A stretch of DNA of 36,038 nucleotides from Nitrobacter vulgaris (GTDB lineage: Bacteria > Pseudomonadota > Alphaproteobacteria > Rhizobiales > Xanthobacteraceae), in the NCBI RefSeq assembly GCF_002028545.1, contig NZ_MWPQ01000033.1, positions 1 through 36,038 of the forward strand. Reading direction: 5' to 3'. The position numbers were made by a program, and so were the translations under genes. Below are positions 8,183 through 15,878 of the stretch, piece by piece (position 1 is the stretch's first letter; every line of letters begins with the position of its first letter). The notes below the pieces were generated by a model. The model made no database searches. It was not told where the DNA came from and saw only the letters and a program-made list of their open reading frames with translations.

Positions 8183-8743
8183 TTGCGTACTCCTTCTTCG
8201 AGAGAGGAAAGCCGCGGACGCCTGCGCATCGCGCCGAACCGCGGGTTCTCTCCGAAGCCTCGCGCGCGAGAGCTTCGCGCCCTTGACCTACATCAAACCT
8301 CGCGGTTCCCATCTGCGTGAACGAGCTATTCCATCTCCTCCGACGCCGCACGCTTCCGGCTCTTGACTTGATCCAATCGCTGGCGGACGGCCCGATGCGG
8401 CCTGGGTTCGGCGTCATCATGACCGGGTGATCGGGGCCGGGTATCTTCCGGCCACTTTCTTGCGGTTGGCAAATATAGGACTGATCGTTGTGACGGGGAT
8501 CGGGCGACCGCGTTAAGTTGAGCAGACGTCACGGCGATTCCGGTGCATGATCCGGGCTAGTGTCCCGATTCCGAAGTTCGCATGTCTCCGCGGCAACCTT
8601 TGATGCGAATTTCGGAATCAAAGGGACACTAGTAACTCTATGATTCTAGTGTGTTTTGGTTCAGAAATTCGCTTGACTGAACCCTCAGGAAAATAAAGCG
8701 AACGTTTGAACCACCCCACGAGCCGGATTTAGGAGGCACTTTG
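8183..8743. other. 560-base gap with a palindromic element
   Basis: This gap holds the promoter region of the Gly-rich gene (minus) and of bolA (plus). Its only clear structure is the 76-base palindrome at 8557-8632. The stretch 8633-8720 just before bolA is AT-richer than its surroundings and should hold the bolA promoter. No gene, tRNA or riboswitch was recognised. Confidence 0.4.
8557..8632. repeat. MITE-like palindrome with CTAG ends
   Basis: The left arm CTAGTGTCCCGATTCCGAAG and the inverted right arm CTAGTGTCCCTTTGATTCCG align over about 26 bases with a 3-base gap, around an 18-base centre. Both ends are CTAG. It can fold as one long hairpin. It has no coding capacity and is best seen as a non-autonomous mobile palindrome. 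Confidence 0.75.
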
Positions 8744-8977
8744 ATGCCGATGGAAGCGCGGGAAATCGAATCGATGATCAAAAAGGCGATTCCGGACGCC
8801 CAGGTGACGATCCAGGACCTTGCCGGTGACGGCAACCATTACTCGGCGACCGTGATATCGGAGTCGTTCCGCGGCAAGTCTCGCGTGCAGCAGCATCAGA
8901 TCGTCTATCAATCGCTAAAGGGCCAGATGGGTGGCGTGCTGCACGCATTGGCTTTGCAGACCGGCGTGCCGGAGTAG
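8744..8977 (+). CDS. BolA/IbaG-family protein
   Basis: A 77-residue BolA-fold protein: an N-terminal helix (EAREIESMIKKAIPDAQV), a central hairpin (DLAGDGNHYSATVISESFRG) and the helix with the conserved C-terminal histidine (QQHQIVYQSL). BolA proteins pair with CGFS monothiol glutaredoxins and share a [2Fe-2S] cluster through that histidine, serving in cluster delivery and iron sensing. AGGAGG at 8731-8736 is seven bases before the ATG at 8744. A GrxD partner is encoded 2.6 kb downstream on the same strand; in related genomes bolA and grxD are usually adjacent after purL. Here the egt genes separate them. Confidence 0.92.
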   Translation: MPMEAREIESMIKKAIPDAQVTIQDLAGDGNHYSATVISESFRGKSRVQQHQIVYQSLKGQMGGVLHALALQTGVPE

Positions 8978-8984
8978 TCCCGCC

Positions 8985-9950
8985 TCAGCTAATCAGCGCG
9001 TGAACCGAAAACATTCGCTCCGGGTCGGTCCACGCCGCTATCGGCGTCCAACCAGAGCCCTTCGCCAAGGCGTTGAAACGGTCGGTGCTATACTTGTAGC
9101 TGCTTTCGGTGTGGATACTTTCGCCGGTGCGAAAGAAGAAGCTGCGGCCATGCAAGCGGGCTGTCTGCGGCTTTTTGCTCACGAGATACATCTCGATCCG
9201 GTGTCGATCCCGATTGTAAATCGCGCGATGGGCGAAGGCGGACAGGTCGAAATTGCCGCCGAGTTCGCGATTGACGCGCGCCAGGATGTTCAGGTTGAAG
9301 CGCGCGGTAACGCCGGCGGCATCGTTATAGGCATCGTACAGCGTCCGTTCGTTCTTCTCGAGATCGACGCCGATCAGCATGTACGCGCCCTCACCCAGGA
9401 TATTGCGAGCCCCCCGCAGGAAGCGGCAGGCTTCGTGAGGCTCGAAGTTGCCAAGGGTCGAGCCGGGGAAGAATCCGACTTTCGGCATGGCCGCGACTTG
9501 ATCGGGTAGAATGAATGGCGCGGTAAAATCGGCCGTCACCGGATAGATTTTCAGATGTGGAAAGTCTTTTCGCAAGCCGCGAGCCTGTGCGTTGAGAAAG
9601 TCACCCGAAATGTCCACCGGCACATAGGCGGCAAATTCACACGCGGCCAGCAGCAGCCGCGCTTTGGTGGGAGCGCCGGCCCCGAACTCCACCAGCGCCG
9701 CATGTGTGGGAATGATCGAAGCAATTTCGGCGGACCGATCACGCAGAATACCGAGCTCTGTGCGTGTAGGATAATATTCGGGAAGCCGCGTGATCTGTTC
9801 GAATAGTTCGGAGCCTACTGCATCGTAAAAATACTTTGGCGGGAGTTGTTTCGGATGGTGAGACAATCCTGTGATCGCATCACTCGCGAATTCCCGCGTG
9901 CTTTCGTTGGATCCAGGCGCCCCGGCCAAAGCGGCAGCATGCAGATTCAT
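8985..9950 (-). CDS. egtD: L-histidine N-alpha-methyltransferase (EgtD)
   Basis: EgtD trimethylates histidine with S-adenosylmethionine to give hercynine, the first step of ergothioneine synthesis. The 321-residue length is that of the family. The SAM site LVEFGAGAPTKARLLL lies near residues 87-100, and the upstream PKYFYDAVGSELFEQIT segment is the family signature (DPRGSxLF-like). The ATG at 9950 has GGGAGA seven bases ahead; the frame stays open far upstream, but only as an overlap of egtB. It lies 43 bases after the egtB stop, so egtB-egtD form one minus-strand operon. The pair is convergent with bolA; the stop is only seven bases from the bolA stop. Confidence 0.95.
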   Translation of the reverse strand: MNLHAAALAGAPGSNESTREFASDAITGLSHHPKQLPPKYFYDAVGSELFEQITRLPEYYPTRTELGILRDRSAEIASIIPTHAALVEFGAGAPTKARLLLAACEFAAYVPVDISGDFLNAQARGLRKDFPHLKIYPVTADFTAPFILPDQVAAMPKVGFFPGSTLGNFEPHEACRFLRGARNILGEGAYMLIGVDLEKNERTLYDAYNDAAGVTARFNLNILARVNRELGGNFDLSAFAHRAIYNRDRHRIEMYLVSKKPQTARLHGRSFFFRTGESIHTESSYKYSTDRFNALAKGSGWTPIAAWTDPERMFSVHALIS

Positions 9951-9993
9951 GGCATTCTCCCTGCGCAATGCAACGCATTTGAGTTGGCAGCGA

Positions 9994-11247
9994 TCAAGCG
10001 CCGTAGTCCGCCAGGCGCAGACCGGTGAATTGCCAACGGTGGTGCGGATAAAAGAAGTTCCGGTAGCTGACGCGGCTGTGCCGCTCCGGCGTCGCCAGCG
10101 ATGAGCCGCGGAGAACGAGCTGGTTGACCATGAACTTGCCGTTGTATTCTCCGAGCACGTCTTGGCTGGCGCGATATCCGGGATAGGGCGAGTATGCGCT
10201 TCGCGTCCATTGCCAGACCATGCCGAACGCATCGTCGAGCTGTTCAGCTCGGGCCGCGACTTCCCATTCCATCTCGGTTGGCAAATGCTTGCCGCTCCAG
10301 CGCGCGAAGGCATCGGCCTCGTAATAACTGACGTGGCAGACCGGCGCATTGGCATCGATCGGCCGCAAGCCGCCAAGCGTCATGACCTGCCAACCATCGG
10401 CCGTCTTCCGCCAGTAGCCCGGGGCTTCCCAAGCCTCGCCGGTCGCCGCAGCGAAGCCGTCCATCAACCACAAGCTGGCGGTGCGATAGCCGCCGTCGTC
10501 CATGAAAGCGAGCCAATCGGCATTGGTGACGAGACCGCGCGCGAGCTTTACCGGGCCGACCAAAACGCGGTGCGCGGGCTTCTCGTTGTCGAAATGAAAG
10601 TTATCGCCCTGATGTCCGATGGTGTGGATGCCCTCAATCAGTCTTGTCCATCCGCTGCCGGCGTGTGGAGCAGGGGATGTCCATAACGTGTCGTAAGCCG
10701 GCGCCATCGGATTCTGGGCAAATGCGTGCAGGATATCCGTCAGCATCAGCTCCTGATGCTGCTGTTCGTGGTTAAGGCCGGCTTCGATCAGCGGAATCAG
10801 TCCGGCCAGCATTTTGTCGCTGGTATCGTGAAAGAATTTGACGACCGCGGCGTCGACGTGCCGGCGATAGGCGGTGATTTCTTCCGCGCCGGGACGCGTC
10901 AGATGGCCGCGCTGGGCGCGGGCATGACGCGGACCCACGCCGACGTAATACGAATTGAATAGGAAGGCGTAATCCGGATGAAATGGAATGTAGCCGGGAC
11001 TGTGCTCCCCGAGCAGGAACTGTTCCCAGAACCAGGTCGTATGGGCACGGTGCCATTTCGTCGGACTGGCGTCCGGCATTGATTGCACCATCTGGTCTTC
11101 CGGCGTCAGCGGTTCTGCACGCCGCTCCGTTTCGCTCCGGACGGCGAGAAATGCATCCGTCAGGCGGCCGGCCAATGTCCGTGAACCGGAAAATAGCGAC
11201 GGGTTCGGGGCGGCCATTGCGGCTGCGGCAGACGCAGGGTTCGTCAC
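9994..11247 (-). CDS. egtB: Ergothioneine biosynthesis sulfoxide synthase (EgtB)
   Basis: EgtB is a non-heme iron enzyme that uses oxygen to join hercynine to a thiol (gamma-glutamylcysteine or cysteine) as a sulfoxide. The N-terminal DinB-like domain carries the iron ligands: WHRAHTTWFWEQF (about 65-77) and HEQQHQE (about 160-166). The C-terminal half is a formylglycine-generating-enzyme (FGE) type domain ending in RNFFYPHHRWQFTGLRLA. The start is a choice: GTG at 11247 has GGAG six bases ahead and gives 417 residues, the normal size; in-frame ATGs exist at 11286 and 11217, and the far ATG at 11406 adds non-conserved sequence. No egtA, egtC or egtE is near, so the thiol donor may be cysteine and the last lyase step is encoded elsewhere. 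Confidence 0.93.
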   Translation of the reverse strand: MTNPASAAAAMAAPNPSLFSGSRTLAGRLTDAFLAVRSETERRAEPLTPEDQMVQSMPDASPTKWHRAHTTWFWEQFLLGEHSPGYIPFHPDYAFLFNSYYVGVGPRHARAQRGHLTRPGAEEITAYRRHVDAAVVKFFHDTSDKMLAGLIPLIEAGLNHEQQHQELMLTDILHAFAQNPMAPAYDTLWTSPAPHAGSGWTRLIEGIHTIGHQGDNFHFDNEKPAHRVLVGPVKLARGLVTNADWLAFMDDGGYRTASLWLMDGFAAATGEAWEAPGYWRKTADGWQVMTLGGLRPIDANAPVCHVSYYEADAFARWSGKHLPTEMEWEVAARAEQLDDAFGMVWQWTRSAYSPYPGYRASQDVLGEYNGKFMVNQLVLRGSSLATPERHSRVSYRNFFYPHHRWQFTGLRLADYGA

Positions 11248-11542
11248 GGAAATCTCCGGTTTGGGAAAGAACGTTGCTCCGGACATTGGGTTCCGTGGAA
11301 CAATCCGTTCGCAGGTCTTATTGAGGGTATTGCCGGGAACGATATCCGAGGCTCCGACCGGGCCTAAAAGCGCGGTCTTGACGGTCTGTTTCAGGGCATC
11401 ATTCACAACCCAGAACGCCCTGCGCGATAGGTTGATGCTCCCGGCAATTTATTTGTTACACAACAGTTTCGGACTATATATAGCAGCGAGCTGCGACGGG
11501 CTGTTCGCGGTGCCGGTAACTTGCGGCTAAAGGATGTGATGG

Positions 11543-11881
11543 ATGAGCATTAAGGACACTATTGAAAGCGAACTGAAGTCGAGCGACGTTGTGCTGTTCA
11601 TGAAGGGCACGCCGCAATTCCCCCAGTGTGGTTTTTCGGGGCAGGTGGTTCAGATTCTCGACCACATTGGCGTGGGCTATAAGGGCCTGAACGTGCTCGA
11701 AAATCCCGAACTGCGCGACGGCATCAAGACCTACTCGAACTGGCCGACGATCCCGCAGCTGTACGTCAAAGGCGAATTCGTCGGCGGCTGCGATATTGTC
11801 CGTGAGATGTTCCAAGCTGGCGAGTTGCAGAAACTGCTCGGCGACAAAGGCATCACGCTGAACACACCGGCGTCGGCCTGA
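11543..11881 (+). CDS. grxD: Monothiol glutaredoxin, Grx4 family
   Basis: This 112-residue protein has the single thioredoxin-fold domain of Grx4/Grx5 proteins with the active site CGFS (residues 29-32, in FPQCGFSGQ), a KGTP loop (21-24) and the glutathione-binding WPTIPQLY segment (about 67-74). Such proteins bind a [2Fe-2S] cluster with glutathione and pass it on, or work with BolA proteins in iron control. The ATG at 11543 follows AAGGATGTG. It is divergent from egtB; a gap of about 295 bases between them holds both promoters, including a T/A-rich stretch near 11448-11482. Confidence 0.95.
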   Translation: MSIKDTIESELKSSDVVLFMKGTPQFPQCGFSGQVVQILDHIGVGYKGLNVLENPELRDGIKTYSNWPTIPQLYVKGEFVGGCDIVREMFQAGELQKLLGDKGITLNTPASA

Positions 11882-12245
11882 CGGCGGCCTCACGCGCCGT
11901 CGGTTCAGCACGACTGGATCTCATCGTCGCGGACATCACCACGCTGGGCGTTGATGCATCCGTCAACGCAGCTCAAAGAATCTCCGGTCGCGGCGGTATT
12001 GACGGCGCGACTCGTAGGGTCGCGTGACCGCAAACGGTTGGCATCGCGACTGCCGCGCACGCAGGCGCCAGGAATCCTCAGAGTCCGTGCGGATAAGGCA
12101 CGCTTTCCAGCCACGTCGCCGTGACCAGTCTAATGGTTGCATCCGCGGGGCGTTAGCGTGGGACGGCGCGGAAAAGCTTCTATGAGGAACCTTCCCGACC
12201 AAGGGCAGTTCTTGGCTCAGCCATGTACCTTGCACGGAGACAAGA
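11882..12245. other. Gap between grxD and the PepSY gene
   Basis: No gene is supported here. A small inverted repeat ACGGCG/CGCCGT (11881-11900) follows the grxD stop directly, and GCGAC/GTCGC pairs near 12008-12026. Frames on both strands are short, Arg-rich and lack family features. The PepSY ribosome site is at the right edge. Confidence 0.35.
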
Positions 12246-12512
12246 ATGAGAACGCGTTTTATCGCCCTAGCGCCGATGATGCTTGTTTTGGCGGCAGCTA
12301 CCAGCCCGGCCCATGCAGACCAGCCGGGCGCAGACTGGATGAAGTCCGATCAGGTCATCGAGAAGCTAACCGCCCTGGGATACACAAATTTCAGTAAGGT
12401 TGAGGCCGATGATGGCCATTGGGAGTTGGAAGCCGATCTCAAGGGCGTGCGTTATGATTTGAGTGTCGATCCCAAGAGTGGTGAGGTCATCAAAAGCGAA
12501 CCCGACAACTAA
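12246..12512 (+). CDS. Exported PepSY-domain protein
   Basis: An 88-residue protein with a signal peptide (MRTRFIALAPMMLVLAAATS, cleavage near AHA-DQPG) followed by one PepSY repeat: a helix SDQVIEKLTALGYTNF and strands WELEADLKGVRYDLSVD / SGEVIKSEPD. Single-domain PepSY proteins are periplasmic; the domain is known as an inhibitor in M4 peptidase propeptides, but the role of such small stand-alone forms is not established. GGAGA lies five bases before the ATG. A strong shared terminator follows 18 bases after the stop. It is convergent with rpsD and has no operon partner. Confidence 0.85.
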   Translation: MRTRFIALAPMMLVLAAATSPAHADQPGADWMKSDQVIEKLTALGYTNFSKVEADDGHWELEADLKGVRYDLSVDPKSGEVIKSEPDN

Positions 12513-12530
12513 TCACTTCGACCTTGGACA

Positions 12531-12562
12531 AAAAAAGCCCCGGAGCGATCCGGGGCTTTTTT
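12531..12562. terminator. Bidirectional rho-independent terminator
   Basis: AAAAAAGCCCCGGA-GCGA-TCCGGGGCTTTTTT: an eight-base-pair GC stem with a GNRA-type GCGA loop, A-run on the left and T-run on the right. It ends both the PepSY transcript (plus) and the rpsD transcript (minus), whose stops lie 19 and 18 bases away. Confidence 0.95.
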
Positions 12563-12579
12563 AAATCGAGGCGGTGGGG

Positions 12580-13197
12580 TTAGCGCGAATAGAACTCGAC
12601 GATCAGATGGGGTTCCATCTGCACCGCGAAAGGCACGTCCGCGAGTTGCGGAATGCGGATGAATTTCGCGCTTTGCTTGTTGTGATCGGCGTCGATGAAA
12701 TCGGGCACATCGCGTTCGGCGAGCTGGTTGGCTTCCAGCACCAGCGCGAGCTGTTTGGATGCGTCCTTCACCTCGATGGTATCGCCGACCTTCAGCTTGT
12801 AGCTCGGAATATTGACTCTGCGGCCGTTCACCTTGACGTGGCCGTGGTTGATGAACTGGCGCGCGGCGAACATGGTCTGCACGAACTTCGCACGATAGAC
12901 CACGGTGTCGAGGCGGCGCTCGAGCAGGCCGATCAGGTTCTCGCCCGAATCGCCTTTCATGCGGGTCGCTTCGACATAGATCGCGTAGAACTGACGTTCG
13001 GAAATGTTGCCGTAATAGCCCTTGAGCTTCTGCTTGGCGCGAAGCTGGGTTCCGAAATCGGAGAGCTTGCCCTTGCGACGCTGGCCGTGCTGGCCGGGGC
13101 CGTATTCGCGTTTGTTGACGGGGCTCTTCGGGCGGCCCCAGATATTCTGCCCCATACGGCGATCGATCTTGTACTTCGCCTCATTGCGCTTAGTCAT
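12580..13197 (-). CDS. rpsD: 30S ribosomal protein S4
   Basis: S4 is a primary 16S rRNA-binding protein of the small subunit and, in enteric bacteria, a translational repressor of its operon. The 205-residue sequence opens [20 protein letters not shown], has the Ala/Lys-rich N-domain ([20 protein letters not shown], about 27-46) and the S4 RNA-binding fold ([37 protein letters not shown], about 93-143). AGAGGA lies six bases ahead of the ATG. It is a single gene here, away from the main ribosomal clusters, as usual in Rhizobiales, with murI upstream on the same strand. It ends at a strong bidirectional terminator. Confidence 0.98.
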   Translation of the reverse strand: MTKRNEAKYKIDRRMGQNIWGRPKSPVNKREYGPGQHGQRRKGKLSDFGTQLRAKQKLKGYYGNISERQFYAIYVEATRMKGDSGENLIGLLERRLDTVVYRAKFVQTMFAARQFINHGHVKVNGRRVNIPSYKLKVGDTIEVKDASKQLALVLEANQLAERDVPDFIDADHNKQSAKFIRIPQLADVPFAVQMEPHLIVEFYSR

Positions 13198-13552
13198 CGC
13201 GTCCTCTTGTCAAAATTAAAGTCTGTGGATCGAGGAAACGCGCCCTCCTGTGCGGATGATCTGGACATGATGAAAAACCGGAAGACCGCTTTTCGGGATC
13301 ATGACAAATCCGCCGCCGACAGGTCCGGCCCATAAGCTTGACGGGCAGGACCACGGGTCGCGAAACGCAACGCGGGCCAAAACAGGCCCGCGCGCAGGCG
13401 TTTTCTAGGGACAAACCGCTTTCCTGTCAAACCATGGCGGAGTCATTTTCGATCGGAAGAACGCCAAACGCGAACGCTGCGGGGAGCTGATCGCCGCTAT
13501 ATCACTTTGCGCCGAAGATTAGCGGCCTGATCCTGTGTAAAATCATGAATCT
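13198..13552. other. Gap between murI and rpsD, with a GC-rich hairpin
   Basis: On the minus strand this is the 3' flank of murI and the leader of rpsD. CGCGGGCC (13371-13378) pairs with GGCCCGCG (13385-13392) around AAAACA, an eight-base perfect stem about 175 bases upstream of rpsD. Without a T-run on the minus strand it may be a weak murI terminator or part of a leader. A second pairing AAAGCGG/CCGCTTT-like lies near 13280-13295 and 13417. Nothing coding was recognised. Confidence 0.4.
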
Positions 13553-14404
13553 TCAACGGTTTGTCGCCGGTTCTGGCATCGGCTGATGAGATGCGGGTCG
13601 GGCTGGGACGCGGCCGCCGAAGAACGGCGCGAGCGCGCCCGTCAGCGCGTTGGAGCGGCCCGAGGTGAAGATCATTTCGGGCGGGAATTCGCGGCCGCCG
13701 GTGGCGCTCGGCGCGAGTGATTTCAGCAGGTCGGCGACGCGGCGGGCGATCGCGGGCGCCGGATCGATCCATGACACCGGCCATGGTGCGAGCCTGAGCA
13801 GCCGATCGAGCAACAGCGGGTAGTGCGTGCAGGCGAGCACGACGACATCGGTGCGCAGGTCTCCGCCATTGCTCGCCGTAACGAAACACGGTGTGATTTC
13901 GCTCAGGATGTCGGCGTCGCTGACGGGGTTGCCGCTCAAGGCGTCCTCCGCCAACGAAGCCAGGCGCGCCGCGCCAACAAGCGTTACGGTGCAGGCTTGC
14001 GCGTGATTCCGGATCAGCGCCTGAGTGTATTCGCGCTGCACGGTCGCCCGGGTGCCGAGCACCGAGACGCGCTTGGTTTTCGACGCGGCGCAAGCCGGTT
14101 TGATTGCCGGAACCGTGCCCACGAACGGCACCGAATAGGCGGCGCGCAAGGGCCCCAGAACCGAGACGGACATCGTGTTGCACGCGATCACCACGATGTC
14201 TGGGGCGTGGGTGCCGATCAACTCTCCGACCAGCGGCACCACGCGGGCGATGATTTCGTCTTCGCTGAGGCGGCCATAGGGGAAGAAGGCGTCGTCGGCG
14301 ACATAGACATATCGTGCAGCGGGGAGGACGCCGACGATCTCCCGCAGCACGGTGAGGCCGCCGAGGCCGGAATCGAGGACAAGAATGGTTGGAGTGTGTG
14401 ACAC
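13553..14404 (-). CDS. murI: Glutamate racemase
   Basis: MurI makes D-glutamate for peptidoglycan by a two-cysteine, cofactor-free mechanism. DSGLGGLTVL (11-20) carries the conserved Asp, IACNTMS (73-79) the first catalytic Cys75 and LACTHYPLLL (190-199) the second Cys192. The 283-residue length is slightly longer than average because of a Pro/Ala-rich C-terminal tail after about residue 262 that looks disordered. The ATG at 14404 is preceded on its strand by a T/A-rich stretch but only a weak ribosome site. It lies upstream of rpsD on the same strand, 355 bases apart, so separate transcription is likely. Confidence 0.94.
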   Translation of the reverse strand: MSHTPTILVLDSGLGGLTVLREIVGVLPAARYVYVADDAFFPYGRLSEDEIIARVVPLVGELIGTHAPDIVVIACNTMSVSVLGPLRAAYSVPFVGTVPAIKPACAASKTKRVSVLGTRATVQREYTQALIRNHAQACTVTLVGAARLASLAEDALSGNPVSDADILSEITPCFVTASNGGDLRTDVVVLACTHYPLLLDRLLRLAPWPVSWIDPAPAIARRVADLLKSLAPSATGGREFPPEMIFTSGRSNALTGALAPFFGGRVPARPASHQPMPEPATNR

Positions 14405-14749
14405 GCGAGAATATTAGGGACGGTCGGTTACCGCGGAGTTTTTACGGATTGTGTCGATTTGTCCATCTCGGGACAATCATACCTTAAGACAAGGCGATCC
14501 CCAACGCTCGCAACATCACGTGGGTGCAACGGCTTTGTGCCGTGGAGAGCGATGCGTGGGAAGTCCTGGACCAGCCATTGGGCATGACCCGGAAAACGTC
14601 TATAATATCATATTTTTCAATATGATGCGGTTTAATACTCACAAAGAAATCAGCCAGATTTCAGCGCTGCTCGGACGAAACGCTTCGTTCGGAGAAAGAC
14701 TCGTAATACCAAGAACGTGGTGCCCTTGCTTCATTCTGGCTGAAAGGCT
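14405..14749. other. Gap between the PAS gene and murI, with an AT-rich hairpin
   Basis: This region is the 3' flank of the PAS gene and the promoter area of murI (both minus). ATCATAT (14607-14613) and ATATGAT (14620-14626) form a small inverted repeat in a local AT-rich patch (14598-14640), unlike the GC-rich surroundings; it could be an operator. A 100-codon plus-strand frame here lacks any family features and I do not call it. Confidence 0.35.
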
Positions 14750-15307
14750 CTAGCGCAATCCTTCGTAGACCATGAAGCCGCGCGCGATCTCGAGCTTTTT
14801 CAGTGCGCGTGGGACGAAACGTTGCGGCGGATGATTCAGATAGCGCCACGAAGTGAGCGTGAAGTCCATCACGGGCTGCCGGCTGGGCTGCATCGGCGCT
14901 AGCAACCCGGTCAGGCTGGTTGGGGTATGGGTGCGATTGTTGAAGGGGAGCAGCAGCAGTTCGAAGTGTGCGAGCGATCCGTTCCGCTCGGTGGCAGTCA
15001 AACCAGCGACCGCGACCAATAGTTCGTCGGACACGATGCCGAGCATGTCGGTAATTTGGGCGCGGCTTGCGGCCGCGAACAGTGTTGAAAAATTCTCCCC
15101 CTTAAGGTCGCGGTCGAGCAGGGCGCAGATCCGGGTTCCGGCAACGCGGAACGGATAACCGCGCTCCGGCTCGTAGGAGAGCACGAAGATGTCCCCGAGC
15201 AGCTGGCGAACTGCACTCGGTTCAATGACGCGGCGGTCCGGAGCACGCTCGCCGTCACGTTTCTCATCCCAGTAGGCGAAGAATGTGCGGTTCGATGGGT
15301 GTTTCAT
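14750..15307 (-). CDS. PAS_5 (DUF1488-like) PAS-domain protein
   Basis: A 185-residue soluble protein with the fold pattern of the PAS_5 family, frequent in many paralogs in Rhizobiales: an N-terminal FFAYWDEKRDGERAPDRRVI stretch, a core QLLGDIFVLSYEPERGYPFR, then AGTRICALLDRDLKGENFST (about residues 67-87), and a C-terminal helical tail. No kinase, cyclase or HTH output domain is attached, so it is a stand-alone sensor or adaptor with unknown ligand. The ATG at 15307 matches the family start MKHPSNRTFF; nine extra residues would come from an ATG at 15334. A perfect CtrA-type box lies about 145 bases upstream. Paralogs in relatives are often cell-cycle or motility linked, which fits but does not prove a role. 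Confidence 0.8.
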   Translation of the reverse strand: MKHPSNRTFFAYWDEKRDGERAPDRRVIEPSAVRQLLGDIFVLSYEPERGYPFRVAGTRICALLDRDLKGENFSTLFAAASRAQITDMLGIVSDELLVAVAGLTATERNGSLAHFELLLLPFNNRTHTPTSLTGLLAPMQPSRQPVMDFTLTSWRYLNHPPQRFVPRALKKLEIARGFMVYEGLR

Positions 15308-15451
15308 GATGCAACCGTCCTGACCGAGGTCCAACCGGACAAATCTGTCCTATTTCAAGGCACCTCAGCCGTTTGCTGTTGTGCAGGAGCGGTGTTGCAG
15401 CGTCCATGCCGGAGGCGGCTTTTGCGTCAGCGACCCCACGCAATTGTGCCG

Positions 15452-15468
15452 TTAACGTTAAGTTAACC
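15452..15468. promoter_or_regulatory. CtrA-type binding site
   Basis: TTAA-CGTTAAG-TTAACC matches the CtrA consensus TTAA-N7-TTAACC at every defined base. The flanks make it nearly palindromic (GTTAAC twice). It could control the PAS gene on the minus strand (start 145 bases away) or a plus-strand transcript ending at 15651. Confidence 0.65.
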
Positions 15469-15617
15469 ACCTGACCAGGTTCGCCGGAAAGCGGGCTATG
15501 ATCCCGCCGCGTCATGCGTTCTCTTCAGGTTTCCGCGGATGTGTCGAGCAGTTGCAACCGTCACGAAGATCGGAAGCGGATTTCTTTTCATCGAAATCCA
15601 TCCGGCCCCACACGATC

Positions 15618-15651
15618 AAGGGAGGGTTTCTCAGGCCCTCCCTTTACTTTT
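15618..15651 (+). terminator. Orphan rho-independent terminator
   Basis: AAGGGAGGG (15618-15626) pairs with CCCTCCCTT (15636-15644) around a nine-base loop, followed by TACTTTT. The T-run is only on the plus strand, so it ends a plus-strand transcript, yet no gene precedes it. Confidence 0.65.
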
Positions 15652-15878
15652 ACGGTTGGCGTCGAGGCGCATTCCGTGCGGCCCGAGAGATTCTTTCGAA
15701 AAATCCGCCCCTTCGATCTTGTAAGTTGCTGCCGCCAACATCGACAGCGAGAGCCGGACTGAGTATGAGTCGGCATAATCCGGCCCGGACGGCCGGCCAA
15801 AATGGTGGTGGTATGAGACCGGATAGAGCACGGTTCGCCGACTATCCTGTACTCGATAATGGCAGAGGCAAACGCTGA

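Larger units (their letters stand above)
15308..15878. other. 570-base gap with CtrA box and orphan terminator
   Basis: This gap carries the PAS gene promoter (minus) and the leader of the gene at 15879. It holds the CtrA-type box at 15452-15468 and a plus-strand terminator at 15618-15651 that has no recognised gene before it. Open frames from 15498 and 15514 run through the terminator and look non-coding. Confidence 0.45.

Noticed and set aside
8985-10376. Longer EgtD with 142 extra N-terminal residues
   Set aside because: The extra part overlaps egtB out of frame. The ATG at 9950 has a good ribosome site and gives the usual 321 residues.
12574-13335. 253-codon plus-strand frame opposite rpsD
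   Set aside because: Antisense to the certain rpsD gene and begins within the terminator flank; no motif.
14451-14753. 100-codon plus-strand frame between murI and the PAS gene
   Set aside because: No domain, no convincing ribosome site, and it crosses an AT-rich hairpin.
15498-15878. 126-codon plus-strand frame upstream of the repeat-bearing membrane protein
   Set aside because: It reads through a strong terminator and is Arg/Ser-rich without a family.
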